Part shown: in pieces, positions 16,265 to 24,715 of the stretch
Position numbering within the stretch: the stretch's first letter is position 1
Layout: every line of letters starts with the position of its first letter
From: Arthrobacter sp. SPG23
Lineage (GTDB): Bacteria > Actinomycetota > Actinomycetes > Actinomycetales > Micrococcaceae
Length of the DNA stretch: 64,000 bases
Direction: 5' to 3'
NCBI RefSeq assembly: GCF_000876655.1
Contig: NZ_JYCN01000009.1
Coordinates: forward strand, 248,001 to 312,000
Notes under the pieces: model-generated
The model's input: the letters and a program-made list of their open reading frames with translations, nothing else
Databases searched by the model: none
Told to the model about the DNA's origin: nothing
Translations under genes and position numbers: made by a program

Positions 16265-16999
16265 ATGCGGACTAGTGAAGTGGTGTTGGCCGGCCCGGCG
16301 GCGCAGACCGGAATTGGCGTGGTGTGCCCGTTCGACATGGCGCTGGACCGGGAGCTGTGGCGTTGGATGCCACAGGACGTGTCCCTGTTCTTTACGCGTA
16401 CACCGTTCGTCGATGAACCCGTCGGCCTGGAGATGGCAGAGGATGTCAGTGACGACGGCGATATCCTCACTGCCGCAAAGAATCTGAGCGTTGTGCGCCC
16501 CAGCGTCATGGCCTACGCCTGTACTTCGGGCAGCTTCGTCAGCGGGGTTGCGGGCGCACGCCACATTTCGAAGATTATGGAGGCCGCAGGCGGCGCGCAG
16601 GGCGTCAGTACCTCCGAAGCGCTGCTCGAAGCGCTGGACCATCTGGGCGCCTCCAATGTGGTGGTGGTGACGCCTTACGTGGCGGAACTGACCCTTCGGC
16701 TGGGTGACTTCCTGGAGGAGGCAGGCCACTCTGTGGTGGCCCAGGCCGGTCTTGGGCTCGAAGGGGGCATCTGGGAGGTTCCGTACCGGACCACGTGCGA
16801 GCTGATCCGCGGGGCCGATGTGCCTGAGGCGGATGTCATTTTCATCAGCTGCACCAATCTGCCCACCTACGACATCATTGCGCCCCTCGAGCGCGAGCTG
16901 GGCAAGCCGGTACTGTCGGCCAATCAGGTCACGGCCTGGGCGGCGCTGCAGCGCGTTGGCAAGGCGGCGGTGGGCCCCGGCCAGCGGCTCCTTTCTTAG
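16265..16999 (+). CDS. Asp/Glu racemase-superfamily protein (EutA/maleate isomerase-like)
   Basis: Start set at ATG 16265 by GAGGAG four bases ahead; an earlier in-frame ATG at 16232 would place translation over the operator. The 244-residue protein carries both active-site Cys regions of the family: YACTSGSFVSG and FISCTNLPTYD, and the C-terminal ANQVTAWAALQRVG seen in maleate isomerases, arylmalonate decarboxylases and the ectoine-utilisation protein EutA. Those enzymes isomerise or decarboxylate small dicarboxylates through a Cys. Exact reaction here is unknown. A second paralogue lies next to it on the other strand. Confidence 0.75.
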   Translation: MRTSEVVLAGPAAQTGIGVVCPFDMALDRELWRWMPQDVSLFFTRTPFVDEPVGLEMAEDVSDDGDILTAAKNLSVVRPSVMAYACTSGSFVSGVAGARHISKIMEAAGGAQGVSTSEALLEALDHLGASNVVVVTPYVAELTLRLGDFLEEAGHSVVAQAGLGLEGGIWEVPYRTTCELIRGADVPEADVIFISCTNLPTYDIIAPLERELGKPVLSANQVTAWAALQRVGKAAVGPGQRLLS

Positions 17000-17007
17000 C
17001 AAGCAAG

Positions 17008-17061
17008 AAGGCGCCCCGGCTGCCGGCAGTATCCGTTACTGCCTGCTCGCCGGGACGCCTT
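17008..17061. terminator. Bidirectional terminator between convergent racemase-like genes
   Basis: Imperfect hairpin: outer arms AAGGCGcCCCGGC (from 17009) and GCCGGGaCGCCTT (to 17061) with one mismatch, enclosing a smaller inner hairpin built on GCCGGCAGTA and TTACTGCC. It lies exactly between the two convergent genes. Confidence 0.7.
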
Positions 17062-17082
17062 TCTCGCTTTGCTGCGTGCGGG

Positions 17083-17823
17083 TTAGGCCCCCACAGATAC
17101 ATCCGCTGTGTGCTTGAAGAGATAGCCCAGGGCGTCGCACGGGCGCAGGGCTCCGGCGAGACGAAGGCCTTGCCACACGGTCACTTGGTTTGCCGTCAGA
17201 ATCGGCTTGCCGAGGGCCGCCTCAAGTTCGTTGATCCAGCGGGCGCTGTGCAGGGCGGTGTCCGGGATCAGGATGGCCTGCGCCTCCGGGCTGTCGTTGC
17301 TGCGGGCCAGGTCCAGGACGCCTTCCCGGTCCAGTTCGCCGGCGAGAGCGGCCGTGGGAATGTCGTGGCTGACCAGCTGGGTCACTTCTATTCCGCCGCG
17401 GCTGAGCAGCTCCGCGAAGTGCCGGGAAACGTCCTCCGGATAGGTGGCGGCCACGGCCACCCTGTCCAGGCCCAAAGCCCGCGCGGCATCCACGAATGCC
17501 AGCGAGGTGGAGGAGGCGGGAACCTCAAGCGCCTCCTGGACCTCCAAGGCCTGCTGTCGCGCGCCGTCCCAGCCGAACACGAAGCTGCCGGACGTGCAGG
17601 CCCACATCACGGCGTCGGGCTTGGCGGCGCGCAGGGCTTCGGCGCCTTCGAGGAGTCGCTCGCTCTTGCCGAGGTCCAGCAGGGCCTGGACCTCATGCGC
17701 ATCCACGCCCACGGAAGTATGGACCAGGGGAAGGCGGACGCCATCACCCAGCAGTTCCTCCATGTAGGGGTAATCGTCCTCGGCTCCGTAGCCCGGGTAA
17801 AGCATGCCAATGGTGACGCCCAT
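17083..17823 (-). CDS. Asp/Glu racemase-superfamily protein lacking the second active-site Cys
   Basis: Start at ATG 17823, with the same GAGGAG-AATTT leader as the plus-strand paralogue. 246 residues. The first Cys region WACTSGSFVFG is conserved, and so is the C-terminal ANQVTVWQGLRLAG, but the second region reads ILIPDTALHSARW where the paralogue has FISCTNL; the Cys has become Asp or Thr. One-Cys members of this superfamily (arylmalonate decarboxylase type) act as decarboxylases rather than racemases, so the two paralogues may catalyse different steps. It is divergent from the amidase gene across two operators. Confidence 0.7.
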   Translation of the reverse strand: MGVTIGMLYPGYGAEDDYPYMEELLGDGVRLPLVHTSVGVDAHEVQALLDLGKSERLLEGAEALRAAKPDAVMWACTSGSFVFGWDGARQQALEVQEALEVPASSTSLAFVDAARALGLDRVAVAATYPEDVSRHFAELLSRGGIEVTQLVSHDIPTAALAGELDREGVLDLARSNDSPEAQAILIPDTALHSARWINELEAALGKPILTANQVTVWQGLRLAGALRPCDALGYLFKHTADVSVGA

Positions 17824-17857
17824 AAATTCTCCTCTGAATGGACCGGGGACCTCCCGG

Positions 17858-17869
17858 ATTGTGCACAAT
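17858..17869. promoter_or_regulatory. GntR-type operator ATTGTGCACAAT
   Basis: A perfect 12-bp palindrome 35 bases before the minus-strand racemase-like gene. It is paired with a second copy 49 bases away toward the amidase gene. Confidence 0.7.
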
Positions 17870-17906
17870 CGTACAAAATGGAGGGAGCAAAAGATAGGGA
17901 AGTAGG

Positions 17907-17918
17907 ATTGTTGACAAT
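17907..17918. promoter_or_regulatory. GntR-type operator ATTGTTGACAAT
   Basis: Identical to the sites at 12525 and 25730. It lies 93 bases before the amidase gene. Confidence 0.75.
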
Positions 17919-18011
17919 CGTGACGCGGGCCACATAGCCTGACGGGAGTGTTATCGGGATCACAGATTGTTGGGACTGCATATTGTTTGGACGGACAAGG
18001 AGCTGCAAAGA

Positions 18012-19442
18012 GTGATTGATTCGCTGGAATGGGCCACTGCCACGGAACTTCTCACCGCTTATCGTTCCGGCGAGGTTTCGCCGGTGGAGGCCACGCGTGC
18101 GGCCTTGGATTCGATCGACCGGCACGATGCGGACATCAACGCCTTCTGCCTGGTGGAGGAGGAGTCTGCCTTGGCGGCGGCGCGCGAATCGGAGGCGCGC
18201 TGGCTCCGGAATGAGCCGCGCGGCCAAGCCGACGGCGTTCCCACCTCGATCAAGGACCTGATGCTGACCAAGGGGTGGCCCACGCTGCGCGGCTCCCGGC
18301 TGACCTCATCTGATGGCGATTGGAGCGAGGATGCCCCCGCCGTCGCGAGGCTGCGCGAGAACGGAGCTGTCCTGATCGGCAAGGTCACCAGCCCCGAATT
18401 CGGCTGGAAGGGCGTGACGGACAGTCCCCGGTGCGGCATCACCCGCAATCCCTGGGACACTTCACGCACCTCCGGCGGATCCAGCGGCGGCAGCGCTGCC
18501 GCGGTCGCCCAAGGCATGGGTCCTTGGTCGGTAGGGACCGACGGCGGCGGCTCCATCCGCATCCCCGCCGGCTTTACCGGCGTCGTCGGTTTCAAACCCA
18601 CCTACGGAACGGTGCCGCTGTACCCGGCCAGCCCCTTCGGGACGCTCGCGCATGCCGGCCCCATCACGCGGACCGTGGAGGACGCGGCCCTGATGATGGA
18701 TATCCTTTCGCAGCCCGACGCCCGGGACTGGTCCGCCGGCCCTGCGCCTATGCGGTCCTTCCTGGAAACACTCGGCGAAGGGCTGCGCGGCCGAAAAATC
18801 GCCTTCAGCCCGGATCTCGGCTACGGCCGCAACGATCCCGACGTCGAAAAGGCAGTCCGCGACGCGGTCCAGGTTCTGAGCGAACTCGGAGCGGAGGTCG
18901 AGGAAATCGACCTCGGCTGGACGGACCCTGTGGACGCCTACCATGTGCTGTGGTTCAGCGGGGCGGCCAAGGTGGTGGAAGGCTATGGCCCCGGTGCCAT
19001 CGACCAGGTCGATCCGCTGCTGGCCGCTGCACTGCAGCGGCACGCAGGCTTCAGTGCCGGCGATTTCCTGGACGCCACCGCGGTCCGGATGAAGCTGGGA
19101 CGGGAAATGGGCCAGCTCCATGAGCGCTACGACCTCGTGGTGACGCCCACCCTGCCCATTCCCGCGTTCGAAGCCGGACGCGATGTTCCGGCCGGATCCG
19201 CCTCGGCGGACTGGACCTCCTGGACGCCCTACACCTATCCGTTCAACCTGACGCAGCAGCCGGCCATCAGCGTCCCCTGCGGGTTCACCGCGGAAGGGCT
19301 GCCCGTCGGGCTGCAGTTGGTTGGCCCCCGGCACGGCGATGCGCGCGTGCTTTCGGCCGCTGCCGCCTACCAGAACGCGACGGGCTGGCACCACAGCCGC
19401 CCGCGCAGCACCTCACAGCTCTCCATCCCCACCCGGAAGTAA
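18012..19442 (+). CDS. Amidase (amidase-signature family)
   Basis: Start chosen at GTG 18012 with AAGGAG nine bases ahead; the frame is open further up but would run through the control region. 476 residues with the amidase-signature Ser-Ser-Lys triad: Lys in GVPTSIKDLM, the Gly/Ser-rich loop SGGSSGGSAAAVA and the nucleophile in GTDGGGSIRIPAGF. It hydrolyses a C-N amide bond in the cytoplasm; the substrate cannot be read from sequence, but the neighbours suggest an amide intermediate of the imported zwitterion. A cyclophilin-fold DUF3830 gene follows after ten bases. Confidence 0.85.
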   Translation: MIDSLEWATATELLTAYRSGEVSPVEATRAALDSIDRHDADINAFCLVEEESALAAARESEARWLRNEPRGQADGVPTSIKDLMLTKGWPTLRGSRLTSSDGDWSEDAPAVARLRENGAVLIGKVTSPEFGWKGVTDSPRCGITRNPWDTSRTSGGSSGGSAAAVAQGMGPWSVGTDGGGSIRIPAGFTGVVGFKPTYGTVPLYPASPFGTLAHAGPITRTVEDAALMMDILSQPDARDWSAGPAPMRSFLETLGEGLRGRKIAFSPDLGYGRNDPDVEKAVRDAVQVLSELGAEVEEIDLGWTDPVDAYHVLWFSGAAKVVEGYGPGAIDQVDPLLAAALQRHAGFSAGDFLDATAVRMKLGREMGQLHERYDLVVTPTLPIPAFEAGRDVPAGSASADWTSWTPYTYPFNLTQQPAISVPCGFTAEGLPVGLQLVGPRHGDARVLSAAAAYQNATGWHHSRPRSTSQLSIPTRK

Positions 19443-19452
19443 AGGAAAGAAT

Positions 19453-19965
19453 ATGGCCCGGTACATCAACATCACCCTCGAAAAGCGCGGAGTGACCTGC
19501 AAGGCCCTCCTGCATGATGAGGCCGCACCCCGCACCAGCAACGCGGTCTGGGATGCCCTGCCGCTCAGCGGCCAGGTCTTCCACGGAAAGTACGCCCGCA
19601 ACGAGATCTACAACCTGGTGCCCGCCTTCGCTCCGGCCGAGCCCGGCGCGGAGAACACCACCGTGACCCCGATTCCGGGCGACGTCTGCTATTTCACGTT
19701 CACGTCGAATGACCTCAAGACGCCCTCCCACGGCTACGAGCAGGACTCGGGGACTGACTCCGTGCAGACAATCGTTGACCTGGCTGTCTTCTACGGCCGC
19801 AACAACCTGTTGCTCAACGGAGACACCGGATGGGTGCCCGGCAACGTGTTCGCCACCATTGTGGAGGGCCTGGACGAGATGGCGGCAGCCTGCCAGGACA
19901 TCTGGATGGGCGGGGCGCGGGACGAAACCCTGACGTATTCGCGGGCGGTGGAAACCAAGCCCTGA
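19453..19965 (+). CDS. DUF3830 family protein (cyclophilin-like fold)
   Basis: ATG behind AAAGGAAAG, ten bases after the amidase stop. 170 residues. It begins MARYINITLEKRGVTCKALL and has the Trp-x-x-Leu-Pro segment VWDALPLSGQVFHGKYARNE and the strand CYFTFTSND. These features fit DUF3830, whose structurally solved member from an Arthrobacter strain has a cyclophilin-like barrel. No enzymatic role is established; genes of this family sit beside amidases and racemase-like genes. It may be a subunit or ligand-binding partner of the amidase. Confidence 0.75.
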   Translation: MARYINITLEKRGVTCKALLHDEAAPRTSNAVWDALPLSGQVFHGKYARNEIYNLVPAFAPAEPGAENTTVTPIPGDVCYFTFTSNDLKTPSHGYEQDSGTDSVQTIVDLAVFYGRNNLLLNGDTGWVPGNVFATIVEGLDEMAAACQDIWMGGARDETLTYSRAVETKP

Positions 19966-20046
19966 AGGTCACGCCCGGGCCCGGCAGCGGGCATGGCCCG
20001 CCGAGGATTCGTGGTTTCTCCAACCGCCGGATCTTAATCCTGTAGG

Positions 20047-20058
20047 ATTGTAGACAGT
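20047..20058. promoter_or_regulatory. GntR-type operator ahead of the regulator gene
   Basis: ATTGTAGACAGT, one base off the palindrome. It is 98 bases before the GntR gene and suggests autoregulation. Confidence 0.6.
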
Positions 20059-20156
20059 TTCTAGTCCAGTCTGATCCCTCCGGGCGGACACAAGGACGGG
20101 TCTGACTGCGTGCCCCTGGGCCGCAGCCGGACCCCCGAGCGGAAGAGTGGTTACCG

Positions 20157-20834
20157 ATGCAAAGATTTGAGCCCGTGGTGCGCGAATCCACGCCATCAAT
20201 TATCGCCGGGAAATTGCGCACGGCGATAGGCCTGGGCCACATTCCGCCGGGAGCCCAGCTCGGCGAGGCGGAGCTGGCCAAGGAACTCGGCGTAAGCCGC
20301 GGGCCGCTCCGCGAAGCCATGCAGCGGCTCACCCAGGAGGGCCTCCTCATCAGCATCCGCAACCGCGGCTTGTTTGTCATCACGATGACCGACGAAGAGG
20401 TGCGGGACATGTATGTGGCGCGGACCGCCGTCGAGCGTGCTGCGTCCGAGCTCATCCTGCAGAAGGGGGCCCAGGACGTGGCGGCCCGGCTGCTGAACGT
20501 CGTAAAGGCCATGAAGAAGGCGGCGGACAAGGGGGACCTGGACGCCATGTCCGAGGCCGACATGGAGTACCACGCCACGCTCGTGGCGGCTGCGGGAAGC
20601 ACCCGGCTCACCCGGATGCACAACACCCTGCTGACCGAGACCCGGATGTGCCTGACAGCGCTGGAGAAAAAATACCCGGACCCGCACACCCGCGTTGCCG
20701 AGCACCACGCCATCGCCGATGCCTTGGCTGCCGGTAACGAGGAACTGGTGGGCAAGCTCCTGATCAGCCACATGGACGACGCCCTGGACCGGCTCACCGG
20801 CGCCAGCAGCGAAGCCCACGTGGCATCGGCGTAG
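20157..20834 (+). CDS. GntR-family (FadR/FCD) transcriptional regulator, likely master of the island
   Basis: 225 residues. The N-terminal winged helix has the GntR signature AELAKELGVSRGPLREAMQR, followed by the wing segment NRGLFVITM. The C-terminal ~140 residues are all-helical with the FCD-type metal/ligand His pattern: H near EYHATLVAA, H in AEHHAIADAL and H in LISHMDDAL. The gene is monocistronic, preceded by one copy of the palindrome ATTGTnnACAAT. The same palindrome, matching known FadR-subfamily sites, occurs before the other leading genes of the island. The ligand would be an early pathway intermediate; repressor action is inferred. Confidence 0.85.
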   Translation: MQRFEPVVRESTPSIIAGKLRTAIGLGHIPPGAQLGEAELAKELGVSRGPLREAMQRLTQEGLLISIRNRGLFVITMTDEEVRDMYVARTAVERAASELILQKGAQDVAARLLNVVKAMKKAADKGDLDAMSEADMEYHATLVAAAGSTRLTRMHNTLLTETRMCLTALEKKYPDPHTRVAEHHAIADALAAGNEELVGKLLISHMDDALDRLTGASSEAHVASA

Positions 20835-20862
20835 GCATGGGCGCCAACGTTTAGACCTCAAG

Positions 20863-20909
20863 GCAATAGGAAAGGCTGGCTGCTACTGCAGCCAGCCTTT
20901 CCTTATTGC
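20863..20909. terminator. Bidirectional terminator between gntR and the M20 gene
   Basis: A long near-perfect hairpin: arms 20863-20883 and 20888-20909 pair with one bulged base and close a four-base loop TACT. T-rich and A-rich flanks fit termination in both directions between convergent genes. Confidence 0.8.
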
Positions 20910-20921
20910 AGGGGAAGCCCG

Positions 20922-22190
20922 TTAGCCGTTGCCGTGGCGCAAGCACATGAGGGCGTACGCGCGGGCGGCCGCGACGATCTCGGCGATGCTGACGGACTCG
21001 TTCACCTGGTGGGCCTGGTCGTTCAGGCCGCCTGGGCCCATGACGATAGCGGGCACGCCGAGGTCGCGGGCCACGAAGCCGCCGTCGCAGGCCGCTGTCC
21101 AACCGCTGATGGCGCTGTCCACGCCGGCGTCCGCCAGCGCGGACACGGAGTTTGCCACGAGCGGATGGGACTCCGGCGTGCGGAACCCGGGCATTTCCAT
21201 GGTCACGGAAGACCCCACGGAGATGCCGTCCGAATCAATGCCGGCCTCGCTGATCCGGGCCATGAGCTTGTCCAGGATCTGCTGCGCGTCGTCATCGGGC
21301 ATGAGCCGCCGGTCCAAGGACACTGTGCATTCTGCCGCCACCATGGAGGTTCCGGTGCCGCCGCTGATGAGCCCGATGTTCCAGCTTCCGGCGCCGAGCA
21401 GCGGGTCCTGCCCGGCCTGCAGCCGGGCGTGGTCTTCGCGGACCAGATCCAGGATCTTCGCCGCGGCGTCGATGGCGTTCCGGCCGTCCGCCGGGCGGCC
21501 GGAGTGGGCCGACTTGCCCGTGACCTTCAGCTCGATGTAGCTGTCCCCGCGGCAGCCGATCACCGTCTCGAGGTCGGTGGGCTCCGCTACGACACACGCC
21601 GAGTAGGAAAAGGCGGGATCGGCGAGGGCAGCGGCGGTGTAGGCCCGGATGCCGATGCCCAGGTCCTCCTCGTCCACCGTGCACGCCAGTGCAGCGTTGA
21701 AGGGCAGCTGCGCGCCGGCGTCCTTGAGTGCCTTGAGGGCAATGACGACGGCGGCCAAGCCGCCTTTCATGTCCGTGGAACCGCGGCCGAAAAGCCGGCC
21801 GTCCCGGACATAGGGTTCGAACGGCGGCCGCTCCCAGCCGGGCCCGGCGGGAACGACGTCCGAGTGGCCGAGAAACAGGATGCCAGGCTGGACGGCGGCG
21901 GGCTGGCTGGCCCCGGGCACGACGCCGCCCGGCAGGACGGCCGTGAAGTTCGGCCGTCCCGGAGCAACTGTTTCCGTTGTTACCTCGAGGCCCGCAGCCA
22001 CGCAGAAGTTCTTCAGGACCTCCACCGTGGCTCCCTCAGTGCCGCCGGGATTCTCGCCGCCGGCGGCCACGAGGGCCGTGGTGAGTGAGACGAGGTGGGC
22101 CTCGGTGATCAGGTCGATGACCTTCTGCTCAAGGGCCAGTTGTTCCAGAACCCGCTGTTCCATGGCCTGGTGTCCAGAAGCAGTGCTCAA
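20922..22190 (-). CDS. M20 metallopeptidase family deacylase (ArgE/DapE type)
   Basis: 422 residues from TTG 22190, which overlaps the stop of the upstream gene; ATG 22163 is an alternative. Metal ligands are visible: His in LFLGHSDVVPAG, Asp in GRGSTDMKGGLAAV, the catalytic Glu-Glu in CTVDEEDLGIG, and the dimer-domain His in KSAHSGRPADGRNAID. Such enzymes remove acyl groups from amino acids in the cytoplasm. In ectoine breakdown an M20-type enzyme (DoeB2) has been proposed to deacetylate N-acetyl-diaminobutyrate; the M24 gene in the same operon supports that role here. Confidence 0.8.
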   Translation of the reverse strand: MSTASGHQAMEQRVLEQLALEQKVIDLITEAHLVSLTTALVAAGGENPGGTEGATVEVLKNFCVAAGLEVTTETVAPGRPNFTAVLPGGVVPGASQPAAVQPGILFLGHSDVVPAGPGWERPPFEPYVRDGRLFGRGSTDMKGGLAAVVIALKALKDAGAQLPFNAALACTVDEEDLGIGIRAYTAAALADPAFSYSACVVAEPTDLETVIGCRGDSYIELKVTGKSAHSGRPADGRNAIDAAAKILDLVREDHARLQAGQDPLLGAGSWNIGLISGGTGTSMVAAECTVSLDRRLMPDDDAQQILDKLMARISEAGIDSDGISVGSSVTMEMPGFRTPESHPLVANSVSALADAGVDSAISGWTAACDGGFVARDLGVPAIVMGPGGLNDQAHQVNESVSIAEIVAAARAYALMCLRHGNG

Positions 22191-23440
22191 GCGTTGTCGC
22201 CGCCCTTCACTGCCGCGAGCTCAAGGTCGATTGCCCGGCGCAGGCGGATGATGCCTTCCTCGGCCCGTTCGGGAGTGGTGGACGCGAAGCAGAGTCGGAG
22301 CGCGTCGTCGAACTTTCCGCTGGCTGACAGCGCCGGCCCGGGGATGAAGGCGACGCCTTCGGCGAGTGCCGTCTCGAAGAGCTTCCGCGTGGAGATCCGC
22401 GCGTCTTCGCCCTGGAGCGTGAGCCAGAGGAAGAAGCCGCCTTCGGGATCAGTGGTGGTGACGCGGTCGCCGAGGTGGCGGCGCAGGCTGTCCTGCATCG
22501 CGTCCTTGCGGCGCTTGTACTCCGTGCGCAGGCCTGCGAGGTGGTTGTCCAGGCCGCCGCGGCGGATGAACTCGGCCACGATGTGCTGGGCGGGAACGTT
22601 GGTGCAGGTGTCCATGGCCTGCTTGGCATTGATGACCAGCTGGCGCAGCGCGGGGTCCGTGTCCACCCAGCCCACGCGCAGGCCCGGGGCCAGGATCTTG
22701 GAGAAAGTGCGGACGGAGAACAACAGCGGATCCCCGGGGCTCAGGGCCTGCAGGGACGGCAGGTCGTCGCCCTGGAAGCGGAGCAGGCCGTAGGGGTCGT
22801 CGTCGATGATCACGGAGTTCCAGTCGTGCGCCAGTTCCAGCAGCTGGTGGCGGCGCGGCAGCGAAAGAGTGGTGCCGGACGGGTTCTGGAAGTTCGGGAT
22901 CGTGTAGATGGCCTTGGGCGTGCGGCCCGCGGCGGCAACCAGTTCGGGCAGGGCCTCCACGATGAGGCCGTTCTCGTCGGTGGGTGCCTCGAGGAGTTCG
23001 GCGCCGTAGCTCAAGGCGGTGGCGCTGCCGTTGGTGTAGGTGGGGCTTTCCACGATGACCAGGTCGCCGGGGTTGATGAAGATCTTGCAGGCTAGGTCCA
23101 GTCCCTGCATGCCGCCGGCGGTGATGGTGACGCGTTCCTCGGCGGTGGGGTCCGATGTTCCGGCAAGGTACTCGACGAGGGCCTTAAGCAGTACTGGCTC
23201 GCCCTCGGTGGCGCCGTAAGTCATGGAGCTGTGGTCGATGACCTGATCCGCGATATCCCGGAATTCGGCCAACGGCACGGCCTCGTCCGCGGGGGAACCC
23301 ATGGCGAAGCGGACAATGTCGTGCGTCTGCGCGGCCAGCAGTGACGTGCTGGAGTCAATGACCGAGCCGACGAGGTCGGCTGCGCGGTCGGCCAAAGGCA
23401 GGGCGGTGCGGGATCGGGTGGCAATGTGGTCAACAGTCAT
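22187..23440 (-). CDS. PLP-dependent aminotransferase (class I/II, LysN-like)
   Basis: 417 residues, fold type I. The substrate-clamping region YGATEGEPVLLKALVEYL, the cofactor Asp in IIDDDPYGLLRF and the PLP-binding Lys in FSVRTFSKILAPGLRVGW are present. It is most like 2-aminoadipate/multifunctional aminotransferases and the catalytic half of MocR regulators, but no DNA-binding domain precedes it. It lies between the M24 and M20 genes with overlapping or near-overlapping ends, so the three are one operon. It may transaminate the product of deacylation; the substrate is not proven. Confidence 0.85.
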   Translation of the reverse strand: MTVDHIATRSRTALPLADRAADLVGSVIDSSTSLLAAQTHDIVRFAMGSPADEAVPLAEFRDIADQVIDHSSMTYGATEGEPVLLKALVEYLAGTSDPTAEERVTITAGGMQGLDLACKIFINPGDLVIVESPTYTNGSATALSYGAELLEAPTDENGLIVEALPELVAAAGRTPKAIYTIPNFQNPSGTTLSLPRRHQLLELAHDWNSVIIDDDPYGLLRFQGDDLPSLQALSPGDPLLFSVRTFSKILAPGLRVGWVDTDPALRQLVINAKQAMDTCTNVPAQHIVAEFIRRGGLDNHLAGLRTEYKRRKDAMQDSLRRHLGDRVTTTDPEGGFFLWLTLQGEDARISTRKLFETALAEGVAFIPGPALSASGKFDDALRLCFASTTPERAEEGIIRLRRAIDLELAAVKGGDNA

Positions 23441-23443
23441 GGC

Positions 23444-24625
23444 CTAGCCGCCTTTCTGGATGAGTTCGCGGGGGAAGCTGGTGAATGTCTCGACGCCGTC
23501 GGCGGTGACGCGGATCGATTCGGAGAGTTCGTAACCGTAGTTGTCCATCCACATCCCGCCGATCACGTGGAAGGTCATGTTCTCCGCTAGGACGGATTCT
23601 TCCTCGGAGCGGATGGAGATGGTGCGCTCGCCCCAGTCGGGCGGGTAGCCGACGCCGATCGAGTAACCGATGCGCGACGGCTTTTCCAGGCCGTATTTGG
23701 CCAGTGTCCAGTTCCAGGCGCGGGCGAGTTCGCGGACGGGGACGCCGGGCTGCACCTCGGTCAGCACGGCGTTCAGGCCGTCGGCGACGGCGTCAGCCAG
23801 CTTCGCGAGACGCTCCGGTTTCTTCCCCAGGGTCAGGGTGCGGGCCAGCGGAGTGTGGTACCGCTGGTGGGCGCCGGCCAGTTCGATGACGACGGCCTGG
23901 CCGGCCTCGAAGCGGTCCTCGCTCCAGGTCAGGTGCGGGGTGTCCGCGGCCTCGCCCGTGGGCAGCATCGGCACGATGGCGGGGTAGTCCCCGCCGATGC
24001 CGTTGGCGCCCTTGATTTGCGCCTGGCTGATGGCCGCCGCGGCATCGCACTGTCGGACGCCGACGTCGATCGTTTCGACGGCCGCCTCCATGGCCGCCAT
24101 GCAGACCTGCGCCGCGCCGCGCATCAGCTGGATCTCCGCGGGGGACTTGATGGAGCGGACCCAGTTGACCAGCTCGAAGCTGTCCACGAGTGTCCATTCC
24201 GGGATGGCGTTGACCAGCGAGCGGTAGGCCTTGGGGGAGAAGAAGTGCGAGTCCATTTCCAAGCCCACGCAGCCCTTGGCCGCCGGGGCAATGAGGTAGC
24301 GCTCGCGCAGGGCAAAGGCCACCCAGTCGAAGGGGTGCACGTGCGGGCGGTGGACGTACTGCTCCGGGTATCCCACGATGCAGTCCTCAGGCAGCCAGGT
24401 GGTGCGGGAGGCGCCGCCGGCGTCCATGGCCCGGGTGAAGAGCAGCATGGGGCCGTCCGCGGGAACGAAGACCAACTGCGGGGTGTAGAAGGACCACGCG
24501 TTGTAGCCGGTCAAGTAGTAGATGTTGGCCGGGTCGGTGACAAGCAAAGCCGAAAGACCTTGTTTGGCCATGCGCACGCGGACACCGGCGAGCCGGGCGT
24601 CGTACTCCTCTTGGCTGAACAGCAA
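23444..24625 (-). CDS. M24-family hydrolase resembling ectoine hydrolase (DoeA/EutD)
   Basis: 393 residues from TTG 24625, fixed by GGAGG six bases ahead. An N-terminal creatinase-like domain (LLVTDPANIYYLTGYNAWSF) precedes the pita-bread domain. Segments GIGGDYPAIVPMLPTG, APHLTW-like TPHLTWSEDRFEAG and GVGYPPDWGERTISIR are, from memory, hallmarks of DoeA/EutD, which opens the ectoine ring to N-acetyl-diaminobutyrate. The usual five metal ligands of M24 peptidases are altered (IELAGAHQRYH in place of D-x-G), as in that group. It leads the minus-strand operon and has an ATTGTTTACAAT operator upstream. Strongest clue to the island's substrate. Confidence 0.75.
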   Translation of the reverse strand: MLFSQEEYDARLAGVRVRMAKQGLSALLVTDPANIYYLTGYNAWSFYTPQLVFVPADGPMLLFTRAMDAGGASRTTWLPEDCIVGYPEQYVHRPHVHPFDWVAFALRERYLIAPAAKGCVGLEMDSHFFSPKAYRSLVNAIPEWTLVDSFELVNWVRSIKSPAEIQLMRGAAQVCMAAMEAAVETIDVGVRQCDAAAAISQAQIKGANGIGGDYPAIVPMLPTGEAADTPHLTWSEDRFEAGQAVVIELAGAHQRYHTPLARTLTLGKKPERLAKLADAVADGLNAVLTEVQPGVPVRELARAWNWTLAKYGLEKPSRIGYSIGVGYPPDWGERTISIRSEEESVLAENMTFHVIGGMWMDNYGYELSESIRVTADGVETFTSFPRELIQKGG

Positions 24626-24650
24626 AAGACACCTCCGAGTTAATTGGTAG

Positions 24651-24662
24651 ATTGTTTACAAT
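24651..24662. promoter_or_regulatory. GntR-type operator before the M24-led operon
   Basis: ATTGTTTACAAT, 25 bases before the TTG start of the M24 gene on the minus strand; a bound repressor would cover the promoter or start. Confidence 0.75.
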
Positions 24663-24715
24663 CTAGACCATGTGGTGCGGCTCACACAAACCGCCGGGTT
24701 TTGTAGTTTTGGGTG

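Noticed and set aside
20934..22088. A long plus-strand frame over the M20 gene
   Set aside because: The minus strand carries all metal ligands of the M20 family; this frame has none.
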